Part shown: one piece after another, positions 1 through 8,833 of the stretch | Position numbering within the stretch: position 1 is the stretch's first letter | Layout: each line of letters begins with the position of its first letter | NCBI RefSeq assembly: GCF_041380235.1 | Contig: NZ_JBGIYY010000009.1 | Coordinates: 122,823-186,822, forward strand | Direction: 5' to 3' | Source: Glaciecola sp041380235 | GTDB lineage: Bacteria; Pseudomonadota; Gammaproteobacteria; Enterobacterales; Alteromonadaceae | Length of the DNA: 64,000 bases | Notes under the pieces: model-generated | Databases searched by the model: none | Seen by the model: only the letters and a program-made list of their open reading frames with translations | What the model was told of the DNA's origin: nothing | Made by a program: the position numbers and the translations under genes

Positions 1-53
1 TAATGAAAGATAAAATGATGCAACTTAATTAATAATAAACAATTGCTGGCATT

Positions 54-79
54 TGATAATTCATAAAGTAGTATTATCA
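54..79. promoter_or_regulatory. Inverted repeat upstream of HTH gene, possible operator
   Basis: Perfect 7-bp arms TGATAAT (54-60) and ATTATCA (73-79), separated by 12 bp, end 27 bp before the GTG start of the HTH protein. A self-regulating repressor site is plausible by position only. Confidence 0.3.
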
Positions 80-106
80 TTTTGCAAATAATGAACTAAG
101 AGCGCT

Positions 107-601
107 GTGCAATACATTAAGAACGACGTTAAGACTATTCTTGAGAAAATCAAAGAGGTTTATTCGCTGAAAACTGACACCGATCTTTCTAAAAAACTTG
201 GCGTTACTAAATCGTTTATGTCTCGTTTGAGGGCAGGTGAGCGTTCATTTTCCCCGACAAAAATGCGCGAAGTCGAAGCTTTGCTATACGCTAAACAGAT
301 CATAACATGCTCATATTTGGAAGGCGGATTTGAGCCTTCAGCACTCGATACTACTTCAGTAAGCCCTGAAATGCGTAAACGCATTATTGAAGTGGTTAAG
401 GGTAAGTGTCAGCTTTGTATCAGCGATGCACCCTTCAAAGACAGCAGTGGGACTCCATATTTAATCGTCAAACCACTACAAGAATATGAAATGAGTACAT
501 CTTCAAAACTAACTGCACTTTGCCCAAACTGCTCTGCTCGTGTGATTATATTAAAGAATCCAAAAGACATTAGTCTTTTAAAAAGCTTTGTACATCTATG
601 A
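107..601 (+). CDS. HTH protein with degenerate HNH-like zinc domain
   Basis: 164 residues, GTG start. Residues about 20-60 read as a lambda-repressor-type helix-turn-helix (DLSKKLGVTKSFMSRLRAG). Residues 90-150 follow the layout of an HNH endonuclease: CQLC (C101, C104), then PYLIVKPL, then ALCPNC (C139, C142). In active HNH enzymes the central strand carries the catalytic histidines (usually xVHHI); here that place reads VKPL. The zinc ligands therefore look kept and the catalytic pair lost. I infer a DNA-binding regulator in which the HNH fold has a structural or recognition role. It stands alone at the left edge of the window, so its partner genes may lie outside. The function is not recognised beyond these domains. 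Confidence 0.6.
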   Translation: MQYIKNDVKTILEKIKEVYSLKTDTDLSKKLGVTKSFMSRLRAGERSFSPTKMREVEALLYAKQIITCSYLEGGFEPSALDTTSVSPEMRKRIIEVVKGKCQLCISDAPFKDSSGTPYLIVKPLQEYEMSTSSKLTALCPNCSARVIILKNPKDISLLKSFVHL

Positions 602-835
602 GTTAAGCATATATACCTTTCTTAAATTTCAAAAATTGTGGCTATAAATTAAATGTTAATATTGATGAAGTCTTAGCTTTTCACGAGCTGAGATATCTCG
701 TCGACCTAATGTCTACACTAAAATCAACTTCTATATTTTCTTAATAAATCAAAGGGAAATAAGCTATTAAAATTAAAGTTGACAAATAGGCAACTTTATC
801 ATATCATCCTCAAAGTCAAATTAAAGGAGAAAAAT

Positions 836-1213
836 ATGGCGTTAAAACTAACACGTAAATCAGGCGAGTCTGTCATTCTAAAGTATTCTGATACTTATGG
901 TTTGCCTCAAAAAGTTCGAATTCTGCTTCGAAAAATTAAACGAAACGGTGACTTTGAGCTTGATTATCAATCATCAGTAGGCGCTAGGATACTTTCGTCG
1001 AGTGGACTAATTCAGGCCGTCAAATCAAATGAAAATCTTTTCATACGTCATGGAGTTGAGGACGTTTTATTGGTTAATGTGTCAGACGGTGTTGGTTCTA
1101 GACTTATTGTACGATTCGGTGTTGATAACACCGTGGGATCGCAATTTCGTATGTGGTTTGATGCACCAGAGGAGGTGAAAATTATCCGAGATGAACTAGA
1201 AAATGCTGCTTAG
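836..1213 (+). CDS. CsrA/RsmA-like protein with a large internal insertion
   Basis: 125 residues from ATG 836, chosen because AAGGAG lies about 8 bp upstream; an upstream in-frame start at 779 has no such site. The N-terminus (LKLTRKSGESVIL) resembles the first strand of the mRNA-binding regulator CsrA (LILTRRVGETLMI). The C-terminus (FRMWFDAPEEVKIIRDEL) resembles CsrA's VRIGVNAPKEVxVHREEI, including the key arginine (R118 here). About 75 residues sit between these parts, where CsrA has about 20. CsrA binds GGA motifs in mRNA leaders and controls translation; mobile elements are known to carry paralogues. The family assignment rests on reading the two ends and needs a profile search. The insertion is unusual. 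Confidence 0.5.
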   Translation: MALKLTRKSGESVILKYSDTYGLPQKVRILLRKIKRNGDFELDYQSSVGARILSSSGLIQAVKSNENLFIRHGVEDVLLVNVSDGVGSRLIVRFGVDNTVGSQFRMWFDAPEEVKIIRDELENAA

Positions 1214-1329
1214 CAATTGAATAAATTTGACTACCCTGGGTGGTCGTCTATGCGGCAAAAAGTTGGATATAAGGCAGCGTTACACAGAAGCGCTGCTATT
1301 AAAGTATTGAGGTCTACAGAGGGATAAGT

Positions 1330-2199
1330 ATGTCTGTAAATGAAAATCATCGAGCTAAAATAGAGATAGCGTTTCGTGAATATTTGAACAGCGACTATTT
1401 TCAAGGGCATGTTTACCCCGGTCAATTTTATGAGTTTTGTAAACAAAAGCGGGAATTTGAAAAAATAAATCACACACTTTGCAATCGAGTTCAGTTATCT
1501 GTAGAGCGGCTTGCAATGAGAGTAGATGCGTCTTTTCGAAGAAACGCGCCGCTCGACTCAACCGTTAATCAAGCTAAGCAATATTTAAAAATAGCGTTAG
1601 AGTGTACTGAAAATACGACAAATTTGTCGAGAGAATTGAGGACTTGTTTAGGTGATAAATTTGGCGATTTCACGAAGTATTTACCCGTTAAGACTATTGA
1701 GTATATGCATTCGATAGGCTTAAAACCTAATGAACTACCGGCGCTTGTGCGTGATGATTACCCAAAATTTTTCAGAAAAATGCAAATGGAAGGCTATCAG
1801 AAAACGTCTCAATACGTTGAATATATGAGAAATGAAACGATTCCTCTGCCGTTACGAGAGACAGTTCAGCAAGATGAGTCTGGGTTTCTTTACTGCTTCA
1901 TCTCGAACCATGCGGCTAGAACGAAGGGGTATGTTGTCGTAAAAATCGGGCGCACAAAGCGTGCACTCTCTCGAATTTTATCTCATAAGTCGAGCTGGGA
2001 TGAGCATCGGGTTATGCTACTGGCGTACACTTCGGCAGTTAAAAACAATGAGGAAAAACTCATTGCACACTTTGAGAGTGATCCCTTAACGATATCTTTT
2101 TATGACCCTAAGACTAAACGCAAATCGCCAGAGCTTTTCGAAATTCCGGCTTTATACGCTAATAAGTTATTTGCAGATTTTTTGGAAAGTCTAGGTTAA
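1330..2199 (+). CDS. GIY-YIG nuclease-family protein (T5orf172/MUG113-like C-terminus)
   Basis: 289 residues, ATG start. The last 100 residues have the T5orf172/MUG113 signature of the GIY-YIG superfamily: GFLYCFISN at about 187, VVKIGRTKRALSRILSH at about 206-222, a central strand (VMLLAYTSAV), the helix EEKLIAHFE, and ELFEI near the end, where the family has a conserved E(L/W)F. The N-terminal 180 residues show no domain I recognise and are charged and helical. Such proteins occur in phages and islands and may nick DNA or act as accessory nucleases. Activity cannot be judged from sequence alone. The gene has its own leader and a modest RBS (GAGGGATAAGT). Confidence 0.6.
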   Translation: MSVNENHRAKIEIAFREYLNSDYFQGHVYPGQFYEFCKQKREFEKINHTLCNRVQLSVERLAMRVDASFRRNAPLDSTVNQAKQYLKIALECTENTTNLSRELRTCLGDKFGDFTKYLPVKTIEYMHSIGLKPNELPALVRDDYPKFFRKMQMEGYQKTSQYVEYMRNETIPLPLRETVQQDESGFLYCFISNHAARTKGYVVVKIGRTKRALSRILSHKSSWDEHRVMLLAYTSAVKNNEEKLIAHFESDPLTISFYDPKTKRKSPELFEIPALYANKLFADFLESLG

Positions 2200-2235
2200 T
2201 TTTTGCTTGAGAAAATTGCCATTTAGGAGCCCACT

Positions 2236-2439
2236 ATGAATATAAGATTTAAAGAATTCAATCGTGAAACTGTAATTAGTTTTTTTAGAAACGATGTAGC
2301 TTGCGCCGTTGTTCATCTCAAAAATGGTGACTCATTCGCGTTCTATAATGATTCATTTAAGGCACTTAACGATGGCCCAAATAATGAGAGTGTCGTTATG
2401 AAGGCTGTGTGTGATGTTCACGATAAGCTCGGTGGATAA
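2236..2439 (+). CDS. Hypothetical protein, 67 aa
   Basis: Small ORF with a good RBS (TTAGGAGCCCACT before ATG), 36 bp after the GIY-YIG gene, so probably cotranscribed with it. The product is soluble, with no signal peptide and no motif I recognise. Its sequence (VVHLKNGDSFAFYND) suggests a small beta-rich fold. Function unknown. Confidence 0.5.
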   Translation: MNIRFKEFNRETVISFFRNDVACAVVHLKNGDSFAFYNDSFKALNDGPNNESVVMKAVCDVHDKLGG

Positions 2440-2527
2440 TGGCATCTTATGCTCAACAACCAACAATATTGAGCGCCATATTCGATTGCAAAATTCTCAA
2501 GCGGCAACTAATTCACTCGCATCATTT

Positions 2528-3931
2528 TTAAAATTTCTTAAAGACAATAGCGAAGCAAGTCCTAGTTGACGACGACTCAGCAATAATATCGCCCCCGTTA
2601 ATTTTTATAATGGACTTGGCAATCGTTAAGCCAAGTCCCGCACCTTGCCCATCTCGTTTGCGTGAAAAATCTGTTCTGTAGAAGCGATCAAACAAACGAC
2701 TTAAATGTTCTTCAGGGATGACATCTCCATGGTTAATTATTGAAATGGAGATGGCGTCAATCGAATCCTTTGTTTCAATAATAATTTCATCGTCGTTAGG
2801 TGAGTAACGAATAGCGTTAGATATCAAATTACTAAGTGCCTGGCGAAACATTGTTTTATCACACACTAACTCAATTGACGGGCCGCGCAGTGTAATCGTT
2901 ATATCTTTCTCATCCGAAAGTACTTCAAAATACTCAGTTAAGTCTTTGATCTCTTGGTTAACGGCTATTTTGTCTTTACTGGGTGTAATCAATCCATGCT
3001 CGGTTTGCGCTAGCAACAACATGTCGCTGACCATCTTGCTCATTCTTTCATATTCTTCAAGATGCGAATACAGTATATCCGTATACTCTTCGTTACTTCT
3101 TTCTCGGTTTAAAATTACTTGCGTTTGTGTCGTCAAGTTAGTTATTGGGGTTCTTAATTCATGTGCGATATCGGCGGAAAAAAATGACAGTCTTGAAAAA
3201 CCATCTTCCAACTTTTGGATCATAGTATTGAACGAGTCGACTAACACCGTTAATTCAGTTGGAACGCCATTGGTGCTTAACCTCGCATCTAAATGGTCAG
3301 CAGATATTGTTTCAATTTTTCTACTTAAGTTTCTAAGTGGCGAATGTCCTCTATAAATCGCGAACCTTGCAGCTAATATCGTTACAATGGCTGCGAAGAT
3401 AGTAATTAGCCATAGCGTTTTCTTAAAATTTTCCATATACGTCATATGGAATTCCATATTTGAAGCAACAATAACGCTATACGTTTCTTCTTGGCCACTT
3501 AAACTGACACTCGTTGTTAGCTTAGTTGCACGCAACATATGCTGAGTGTCTTGAAACAATATTAAATTATCAGGCGCTACGATTTCAAAAGTGGACGAAT
3601 TCTTAGGAAAAAAACTAAAATCGGCATCCTTACTTGAGAAGAGTGTTTCGCCCAGTGCGTTTTCAACATGATAGTAAACACCATGATGGCCAGAAACCGC
3701 TTCAAACAGGGTTTCCGAAGGGGGCGTATTGTTCAGTGCTGCTTCTTTAAGTTTGGCATCAACAGCCAGGTAAACTTCGTTGAGTTCAGACGCATCTTGC
3801 TCGGTAAAATGCTGCTCTATTGAATGGATGACAATTGCATGCATCACCGAAAAGCATAATAGGACCGTTATTCCAACTAGGCTGGTTGTGCGAAAAGCGA
3901 GAGAGTTAGGCACAGAAAACCACTTATTCAT
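2528..3931 (-). CDS. cusS: Heavy-metal sensor histidine kinase (CusS-type)
   Basis: 467 residues from the ATG at 3931, whose start overlaps the stop of the regulator gene (ATGAATAA). An upstream start at 3964 would lie further inside the regulator. Layout: membrane segment near residues 12-32, periplasmic sensor domain to about 170, second membrane segment at about 180-200, HAMP linker, dimerisation/phosphorylation helix with DIAHELRTPITN, N-box NLISNAIRYSPND, and G-box GAGLGLTIAKSI. It matches inner-membrane CusS/CopS kinases, which sense periplasmic Cu(I)/Ag(I) and phosphorylate the partner OmpR-family regulator. It is transcribed away from the copper efflux genes and cotranscribed with the regulator. 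Confidence 0.9.
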   Translation of the reverse strand: MNKWFSVPNSLAFRTTSLVGITVLLCFSVMHAIVIHSIEQHFTEQDASELNEVYLAVDAKLKEAALNNTPPSETLFEAVSGHHGVYYHVENALGETLFSSKDADFSFFPKNSSTFEIVAPDNLILFQDTQHMLRATKLTTSVSLSGQEETYSVIVASNMEFHMTYMENFKKTLWLITIFAAIVTILAARFAIYRGHSPLRNLSRKIETISADHLDARLSTNGVPTELTVLVDSFNTMIQKLEDGFSRLSFFSADIAHELRTPITNLTTQTQVILNRERSNEEYTDILYSHLEEYERMSKMVSDMLLLAQTEHGLITPSKDKIAVNQEIKDLTEYFEVLSDEKDITITLRGPSIELVCDKTMFRQALSNLISNAIRYSPNDDEIIIETKDSIDAISISIINHGDVIPEEHLSRLFDRFYRTDFSRKRDGQGAGLGLTIAKSIIKINGGDIIAESSSTRTCFAIVFKKF

Positions 3932-4604
3932 TGTCAATCGCTGATAATTTGTAGCCCATACCACGAATAGTTTGGATTAATTTTGGAGAAAAATCGTCGT
4001 CAATTTTTGCTCTGAGACGTCTAATAGCCACGTCAATCACGTTGGTGTCGCTATCAAAATTAATGTCCCAAACTTGTGAAGCAATTAGGGAGCGCGGCAG
4101 CACTTCTCCTTGCCGCCTAACCATTAGCTCAAGTAAGGTAAATTCTTTGGTCGTGAGATTAATGGTTTTACCTGAGCGTGTGGCAATGCGAGACGGTATA
4201 TCTAGCTGTAAATCGGCAATTGCGAGGGTATTGATTGGTACTGCAATGCCACGCCTCAGTAGTGAGCGCACTCGAGCAAGTAATTCTGCAAAGGCAAAAG
4301 GCTTTACTAGATAATCATCAGCGCCTAACTCAAGTCCTTTAACTCTGTCTTTAACGCTGTCTCTGGCCGTCAAAAATAATACAGGAGTGGGGTTGTTTGA
4401 TTCTCGGAGCGAACTCATTATTTTCCAACCGTCAATATCAGGTAGCATGACATCTAAAATGACGAGCTCGAAATTACCTGTCATGGCTTTGTGGTGACCG
4501 TCCAAGCCGTTTCTCACCAACTCAATCACGAATCCCGCTTCTGATAGACCTTGTTTGATGTAATCGCCCGTTTTAGTTTCATCTTCAACTACCAATATTT
4601 TCAT
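3924..4604 (-). CDS. cusR: OmpR-family response regulator (CusR/CopR-type)
   Basis: 226 residues. The receiver domain has the acidic pocket (VVEDE), phosphoacceptor aspartate in LVILDVMLPD (about D51), the switch threonine in LFLTARDS and lysine in DDYLVKPF. The C-terminal winged helix ends in RGMGYKL. This is the PhoB/OmpR class seen in CusR, CopR and PcoR. It is divergent from the copper genes, and the 252-bp shared intergenic region holds a good copper box (4736-4761). Two more copies of that box inside the island suggest it controls at least three transcription units here, an inference from motif matches. Confidence 0.92.
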   Translation of the reverse strand: MKILVVEDETKTGDYIKQGLSEAGFVIELVRNGLDGHHKAMTGNFELVILDVMLPDIDGWKIMSSLRESNNPTPVLFLTARDSVKDRVKGLELGADDYLVKPFAFAELLARVRSLLRRGIAVPINTLAIADLQLDIPSRIATRSGKTINLTTKEFTLLELMVRRQGEVLPRSLIASQVWDINFDSDTNVIDVAIRRLRAKIDDDFSPKLIQTIRGMGYKLSAIDNE

Positions 4605-4735
4605 TTCAACTCCAGTTGATGAGGCAAAACCAATGCACCTAATTCTAAAGTGGGATTATTCTTTCATTGTGCCTGCGTCATTACTAAACCGCTGATCGCC
4701 ATTATAAGGTACAACCGCATCTAATGTTGTCTTGA

Positions 4736-4761
4736 TGACAAAATTGTAATCTGCATGTAAT
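4736..4761 (+). promoter_or_regulatory. Copper box A (CusR/CopR site)
   Basis: TGACA-AAAT-TGTAAT-CTGCA-TGTAAT. The first half matches the known CopR cop-box form TGACANNNNTGTNAT. The TGTAAT elements are direct repeats 11 bp apart, as expected for an OmpR-family dimer. It lies between cusR and the first gene of the cus operon and faces the latter. Confidence 0.7.
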
Positions 4762-4856
4762 CGTATCGTCAGGTTGTATCGGTAATATAGCGTACTCAAC
4801 TAGGTTTTATTAACAGCGACTGTCGCATTTGCTGGTTTATATTAAACTTCACAACA

Positions 4857-5231
4857 TTGGATAAGCTTAACTTGTTTAAACGTTTCGTGCATATTATCTT
4901 CATCATTACGATGCTTGTATCGCAAGGTGCTAAGGCGTTTAGTTCTACTAATATGCCATGCTCGCAAGATCAAATGATGATGCCTAGCATGATTGAGATA
5001 GATACTCAAAGCTCACCTCAAACCAAACGCGCAATGGATGAAGGAGATATGAATTGTTGTGCAAAGGACTGTTGCTGCCCCATCGGTTTATTAACTATTG
5101 CCGCGCTCATAGGCGACAGTTTAATCGCGGAACCAAACTTCACTGAAACAAAAGTAGCGTCTTGCCACGCCGTATTCACAAGCATTTTCCCCTCACAATT
5201 ACAACGCCCCCCAAAGAGCCTCACTGTTTAG
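4857..5231 (+). CDS. Small secreted cysteine-rich protein, copper operon leader
   Basis: 124 residues, TTG start. A hydrophobic signal segment (HIIFIITMLVSQGAKAFS) predicts export. The mature part is Met-rich (CSQDQMMMPSM) and carries a cysteine cluster, MNCCAKDCCCPIG, then a C-terminus ending LQRPPKSLTV. Related small exported proteins with a Cys or His centre and a C-terminal xPPxxL motif occur twice more in this island (31736-32125 and 34551-34910), each next to a metal operon. A periplasmic metal-binding or sensing role is inferred, not known. Its start could also be a downstream GTG (4890). First gene after copper box A. Confidence 0.6.
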   Translation: MDKLNLFKRFVHIIFIITMLVSQGAKAFSSTNMPCSQDQMMMPSMIEIDTQSSPQTKRAMDEGDMNCCAKDCCCPIGLLTIAALIGDSLIAEPNFTETKVASCHAVFTSIFPSQLQRPPKSLTV

Positions 5232-5260
5232 TCACGCGCGTTTTTTGCTAATAGCCTCGT

Positions 5261-5295
5261 GAAAATAAGCATTGGCAAGGCCCAAGTTTATTTTC
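5261..5295 (+). other. Stem-loop between first two genes of the cus unit
   Basis: Perfect 8-bp arms GAAAATAA (5261-5268) and TTATTTTC (5288-5295) with a 19-nt loop. No T-run follows, so it is not a classic terminator; an mRNA-stability or processing element is possible. Confidence 0.3.
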
Positions 5296-5337
5296 GCTCA
5301 TTCATACTAAACACATTTTAATTGAGAGGACTTCACT

Positions 5338-5883
5338 ATGAAATTTTCTATCTTGTTGCTTGCAAAGGCAAGCATACTTGCATCCGTTTTTATCATGACG
5401 GCATGCTCAGATGCATCAGATGCATCAGATGCATCAGATATTACGGCACCTCAAACGGTTGCAAACGATTCAACGAAAACAACACCTATTGAACTTACTG
5501 TATTTAAAAGTCGAACGTGCGGCTGCTGCCAAAAATGGATAGATCATGCCGAAGAATACGGTTTTGACGTCACAGCTAACAACGTAACGTTTCTTTCTGA
5601 GCTAAAGGATGACAAAGGCATTGCGCCGAACTACCGCTCTTGTCATACAGCAGAGTCAAAAGAGGGTTACGTATTTGAAGGGCATGTACCAGCAAAATTT
5701 ATCAAACAATACTTAGCTACAGTGCCAGCCAACAGCATTGGTTTATCAGTACCTGCTATGCCTGTTGGTTCGCCAGGTATGGAAATGGGAGAGCGTTTTA
5801 TGCCTTATCAAATACTCCTTTTGCATAGCGACGGCAGCTCAACAGTATATGCAGAGGTGGCAACTTATGAGGAGCAATTTTAA
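5338..5883 (+). CDS. DUF411 metal-binding lipoprotein
   Basis: 181 residues with a strong RBS (GAGAGGACTTCACT). The signal peptide ends in a lipobox (MTAC-S), so the protein is probably lipid-anchored. After the cysteine comes a low-complexity SDASDASDASD spacer encoded by three 9-bp repeats (5410-5436). The DUF411 domain begins at about residue 48: LTVFKSRTCGCCQKW (CGCC thioredoxin-like/metal site), then YRSCHTAE, GHVPAKFIKQYL, VPAMPVGSPGMEMG. DUF411 proteins accompany copper export systems and are thought to bind or shuttle copper in the periplasm. Its stop overlaps the cusC start by one base, so it belongs to the cusCBA operon. Confidence 0.88.
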   Translation: MKFSILLLAKASILASVFIMTACSDASDASDASDITAPQTVANDSTKTTPIELTVFKSRTCGCCQKWIDHAEEYGFDVTANNVTFLSELKDDKGIAPNYRSCHTAESKEGYVFEGHVPAKFIKQYLATVPANSIGLSVPAMPVGSPGMEMGERFMPYQILLLHSDGSSTVYAEVATYEEQF

Positions 5884-7241
5884 TGAAATGTTTTATGTCT
5901 TTCATTTCGGTCACAACGTTCGTGTTTTTTAGTGCCAATGCAGTCGCGACTGACTCAAGTATTTTAACGTTAGAAGAAGCAATAACAGCGGCCGTCAAAC
6001 AAGATCCTTGGTTAAAAGGGAGTCAATATAACGAAAACGCTATAATGGCAAATAGTGTGGCGGCGTCTACCTTACCGGATCCCGTTGTGTCAATTGGCTT
6101 AGCGAATCTGCCGACCGATGGATTTGCGTTTGACCAAGAACCCATGACACAGCTAAAAGCGGGCGTTTCGCAAATGTTTCCGCGCGGAGATAGTTTAGAT
6201 ATTCGCCGCCGGCAATTGCAAGAGCTTGCCAAACAACACCCTATTATGCGTCAAGATAGAATAGCCAAAACAACACTGGCAGTATCAATAAAGTGGTTAG
6301 AGATATTTCGCGCACAGCAAACTATAGGGTTAATTGAGCAAGACCGAGCCTTGTTCGAACAGTTAGGTGAAGTTGCACAAGCGAGTTATTCGTCTGCTGT
6401 AGGTAAAGTCCGCCAGCAAGATATTGTAAGGGCGCAGCTAGAGCTGACAAGGCTTGAAGATAGGCTTACTCAATTACACTCTCAAAAAGAACAAGCAACA
6501 GCGCAACTATTAGAATGGTTGTCTGACGAAGCAGCTTGGCCATCGAGTTCTCTAAATTACCAGCAAAATATTGACCTGCCTGTGTCTGCACCAACGATTC
6601 GTCCATTGTATCTAAATGCTCAGGGTGAATTAGAAAGCGGCAACATTCAAACATTGGCAAACTTGCTGAATAATCACCCCTACGTGCAGGCAATTGAGCA
6701 AAAGATAGAAGCCAGTAAAACCGGCATTGATTTAGCCAAGCAACAATACAAACCACAATGGGGCGTTAATGCAAGCTATGCTTATCGCGCAGACGATCAA
6801 CTAGGACGCAGTCGAGCTGACTTCATCTCGGTCGGCGTAACGTTTGATCTCCCTCTATTTACCAATAACAAGCAAGACCAAGAGGTGTCGGCGGCCATCA
6901 GTCAAACCGAGGCCATAAAGACCGAAAAGAGGCTTGCATTGCGAGCACTGTTGTCGCAACTACAATCAGCTTATGCCGCGCACCAAAGACTGCTGCAACG
7001 TGCAGCCTTATATAAGACCGATATTTTGGTGCAAATGAGCGACCAAGCGGAAGCATCTTTAACTGCATATACCAATGATGATGGTGATTTTGCCGAAGTC
7101 GTTAGAGCAAGAATAGCCGACCTTAACGCCAGAATAGATGCACTGAACATAGACATTGACTTACTCAAGTCCCAATCACAATTAAACTACTTTTTTAGCG
7201 ATGAACCTACTATCGCCAATACTCGTTTTGGAGACAAATAA
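5883..7241 (+). CDS. cusC: TolC-family outer-membrane efflux protein (CusC-like)
   Basis: 452 residues with an N-terminal signal peptide (FISVTTFVFFSANAVA). Two repeats of long alpha-helical coiled segments with conserved positions (LTLEEAITAAVKQDP near the mature N-terminus; VGVTFDLPLFTNNKQDQEV in the second repeat) are typical of TolC/CusC outer-membrane channels. It overlaps DUF411 by one base and cusB by one base, so it is translationally coupled to both. It should form the exit duct of the Cus pump. It may also serve the second RND pump (35624-39852), which has no channel gene of its own; that is an inference. Confidence 0.9.
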   Translation: MKCFMSFISVTTFVFFSANAVATDSSILTLEEAITAAVKQDPWLKGSQYNENAIMANSVAASTLPDPVVSIGLANLPTDGFAFDQEPMTQLKAGVSQMFPRGDSLDIRRRQLQELAKQHPIMRQDRIAKTTLAVSIKWLEIFRAQQTIGLIEQDRALFEQLGEVAQASYSSAVGKVRQQDIVRAQLELTRLEDRLTQLHSQKEQATAQLLEWLSDEAAWPSSSLNYQQNIDLPVSAPTIRPLYLNAQGELESGNIQTLANLLNNHPYVQAIEQKIEASKTGIDLAKQQYKPQWGVNASYAYRADDQLGRSRADFISVGVTFDLPLFTNNKQDQEVSAAISQTEAIKTEKRLALRALLSQLQSAYAAHQRLLQRAALYKTDILVQMSDQAEASLTAYTNDDGDFAEVVRARIADLNARIDALNIDIDLLKSQSQLNYFFSDEPTIANTRFGDK

Positions 7242-8833
7242 TGAAAAACGCTAGCACACTTGCTATTGGTCTGATTGCAGGTGCGGTGATCACTGCGCTT
7301 GTTTATACTTTCATCATGCCGCCAAGCAATAACAATGCTTCTGAGAGCACCGCAGATGCTGACCAACCCTTGTATTGGGTAGCGCCAATGGATCCTAACT
7401 ATAGAAGAGATGCGCCCGGCAAGTCTCCGATGGGTATGGACTTAATTCCTGTTTTTGATGACGGCGGCAGCAATGCAGATAGTCCTGGGACAATTAAAAT
7501 ACACCCTAACGTGGAAAACAATTTAGGCGTACGAACAGCCAAAGTTGAGAAAAAAGCCCTACATGTGCCCATCAGAACAGTTGGCTATGTGCAGTATAAC
7601 GAAGATACCCTTGTTCATATCCACCCTCGTGTTGAAGGCTGGGTTGACAACCTTTACGTCAAAGCCGCAGGTGATTATGTTGAAAAAGGTGAGCCACTGT
7701 ATGCCCTCTACTCTCCTGAATTAGTGAACGCCCAAGAAGAGTATTTACTCGCGCGTAATCGCCAAAACAAAAACCTTATCGAGGCGGCCTCATCTCGTTT
7801 AGAAGCGCTTCAAATGCCAGCCTCAATCATAAAAAAACTTAATGACACTGGTAAAGTGCAACACACAATTACGTTTACAGCGCCCCAGACTGGTTTTGTA
7901 GATAATCTCAATATAAGACAAGGCTTTTACGTAAAACCCGGTGTGACTATGTTATCGATTGGTGCCTTAGATGAAGTATGGGTAGATGCAGAAATATTTG
8001 AGCGCCAGTCCAACCAGATTAAAAAAGGCTTAGCTGTCACCATGACCTTAGAGTATTTGCCAGGCAAAGAGTGGCAAGGAAAAGTGGATTACGTTTACCC
8101 AACCCTAGACGAAGGCACAAGAACATTAAAAGCACGGCTTCGCTTTGACAATCCAGACTACTTTTTAAAACCAAACATGTTTGCTCAGGTGACCATTCAT
8201 TCTGATTTAGACGATGAAAACCTGCTCGTTCCCACCGAGGCGGTTATACGAACCGGCACACAAGACAGAGTCGTGCTGGCACTGGGCGAGGGACGCTTCA
8301 AATCTGTTGAAGTTAAAGTGGGCAATATTGTTAATGAATATACTGAAATCTTAACGGGTTTGAATGTCGATGATCTTATCGTTACCTCTGCACAGTTCTT
8401 GTTGGACTCAGAAAGCAGCATTTCATCAGATTTTAAACGAATGGAAGAGCCTGATGCCGCTCCAATGATGGTTTGGACAACCGCAACGGTGAATAGCGTA
8501 ATGATAGATCATCAAATGGTTAACCTAGATCATGCGGCAATTGAAGATTGGGGTTGGCCAAGTATGACAATGGATTTCAATGTCGCAGACGATATTGATA
8601 TTAGCCAGTTAACTGTAGGTATGTCACTGCACCTTCAAATCACCAAGCTGGATTCGGGAGACTATTACATCAGTACTATTCATATTGTTGATGAAGACGG
8701 CAATATGATGCACATGGAAGAGATGATGGATATGGACGATATGGACATGGGCGATATGGAAAGCATGGATCATTCTTCTGAGTCAGGTGCTAGCAAAGAA
8801 ATGGATCATGCTAATCATGGAGGACAATACTAA
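7241..8833 (+). CDS. cusB: RND periplasmic adaptor CusB with C-terminal CusF domain
   Basis: 530 residues, longer than typical CusB (about 400). Order: N-terminal membrane anchor/signal (about 6-26); heavy-metal-binding motif YWVAPMDPNYRRDAPGKS followed by PMGMDLIPV (about 45-72); adaptor barrel-sandwich and beta-barrel domains (HPRVEGWVDNLYVKAAG; LFALYSPEL-type hairpin); then about residues 410-480 a CusF-like OB domain with the copper-site pattern GWPSMTMDF (Trp plus two Met); finally a Met/Asp/His-rich tail (MEEMMDMDDMDMGDMESM). In E. coli CusF is a separate periplasmic Cu(I)/Ag(I) chaperone; here it is fused to the adaptor. Coupled by one-base overlaps to cusC and cusA. Confidence 0.93.
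   Translation: MKNASTLAIGLIAGAVITALVYTFIMPPSNNNASESTADADQPLYWVAPMDPNYRRDAPGKSPMGMDLIPVFDDGGSNADSPGTIKIHPNVENNLGVRTAKVEKKALHVPIRTVGYVQYNEDTLVHIHPRVEGWVDNLYVKAAGDYVEKGEPLYALYSPELVNAQEEYLLARNRQNKNLIEAASSRLEALQMPASIIKKLNDTGKVQHTITFTAPQTGFVDNLNIRQGFYVKPGVTMLSIGALDEVWVDAEIFERQSNQIKKGLAVTMTLEYLPGKEWQGKVDYVYPTLDEGTRTLKARLRFDNPDYFLKPNMFAQVTIHSDLDDENLLVPTEAVIRTGTQDRVVLALGEGRFKSVEVKVGNIVNEYTEILTGLNVDDLIVTSAQFLLDSESSISSDFKRMEEPDAAPMMVWTTATVNSVMIDHQMVNLDHAAIEDWGWPSMTMDFNVADDIDISQLTVGMSLHLQITKLDSGDYYISTIHIVDEDGNMMHMEEMMDMDDMDMGDMESMDHSSESGASKEMDHANHGGQY

Noticed and set aside
3932..3964. Longer start for the sensor kinase
   Set aside because: The extra codons lie inside the regulator gene; ATG 3931 with the ATGAATAA overlap is the usual coupling.
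5410..5436. Phase-variable microsatellite in the DUF411 gene
   Set aside because: The 9-bp unit stays in frame, so copy changes only lengthen the SDA spacer; on/off switching is not expected.
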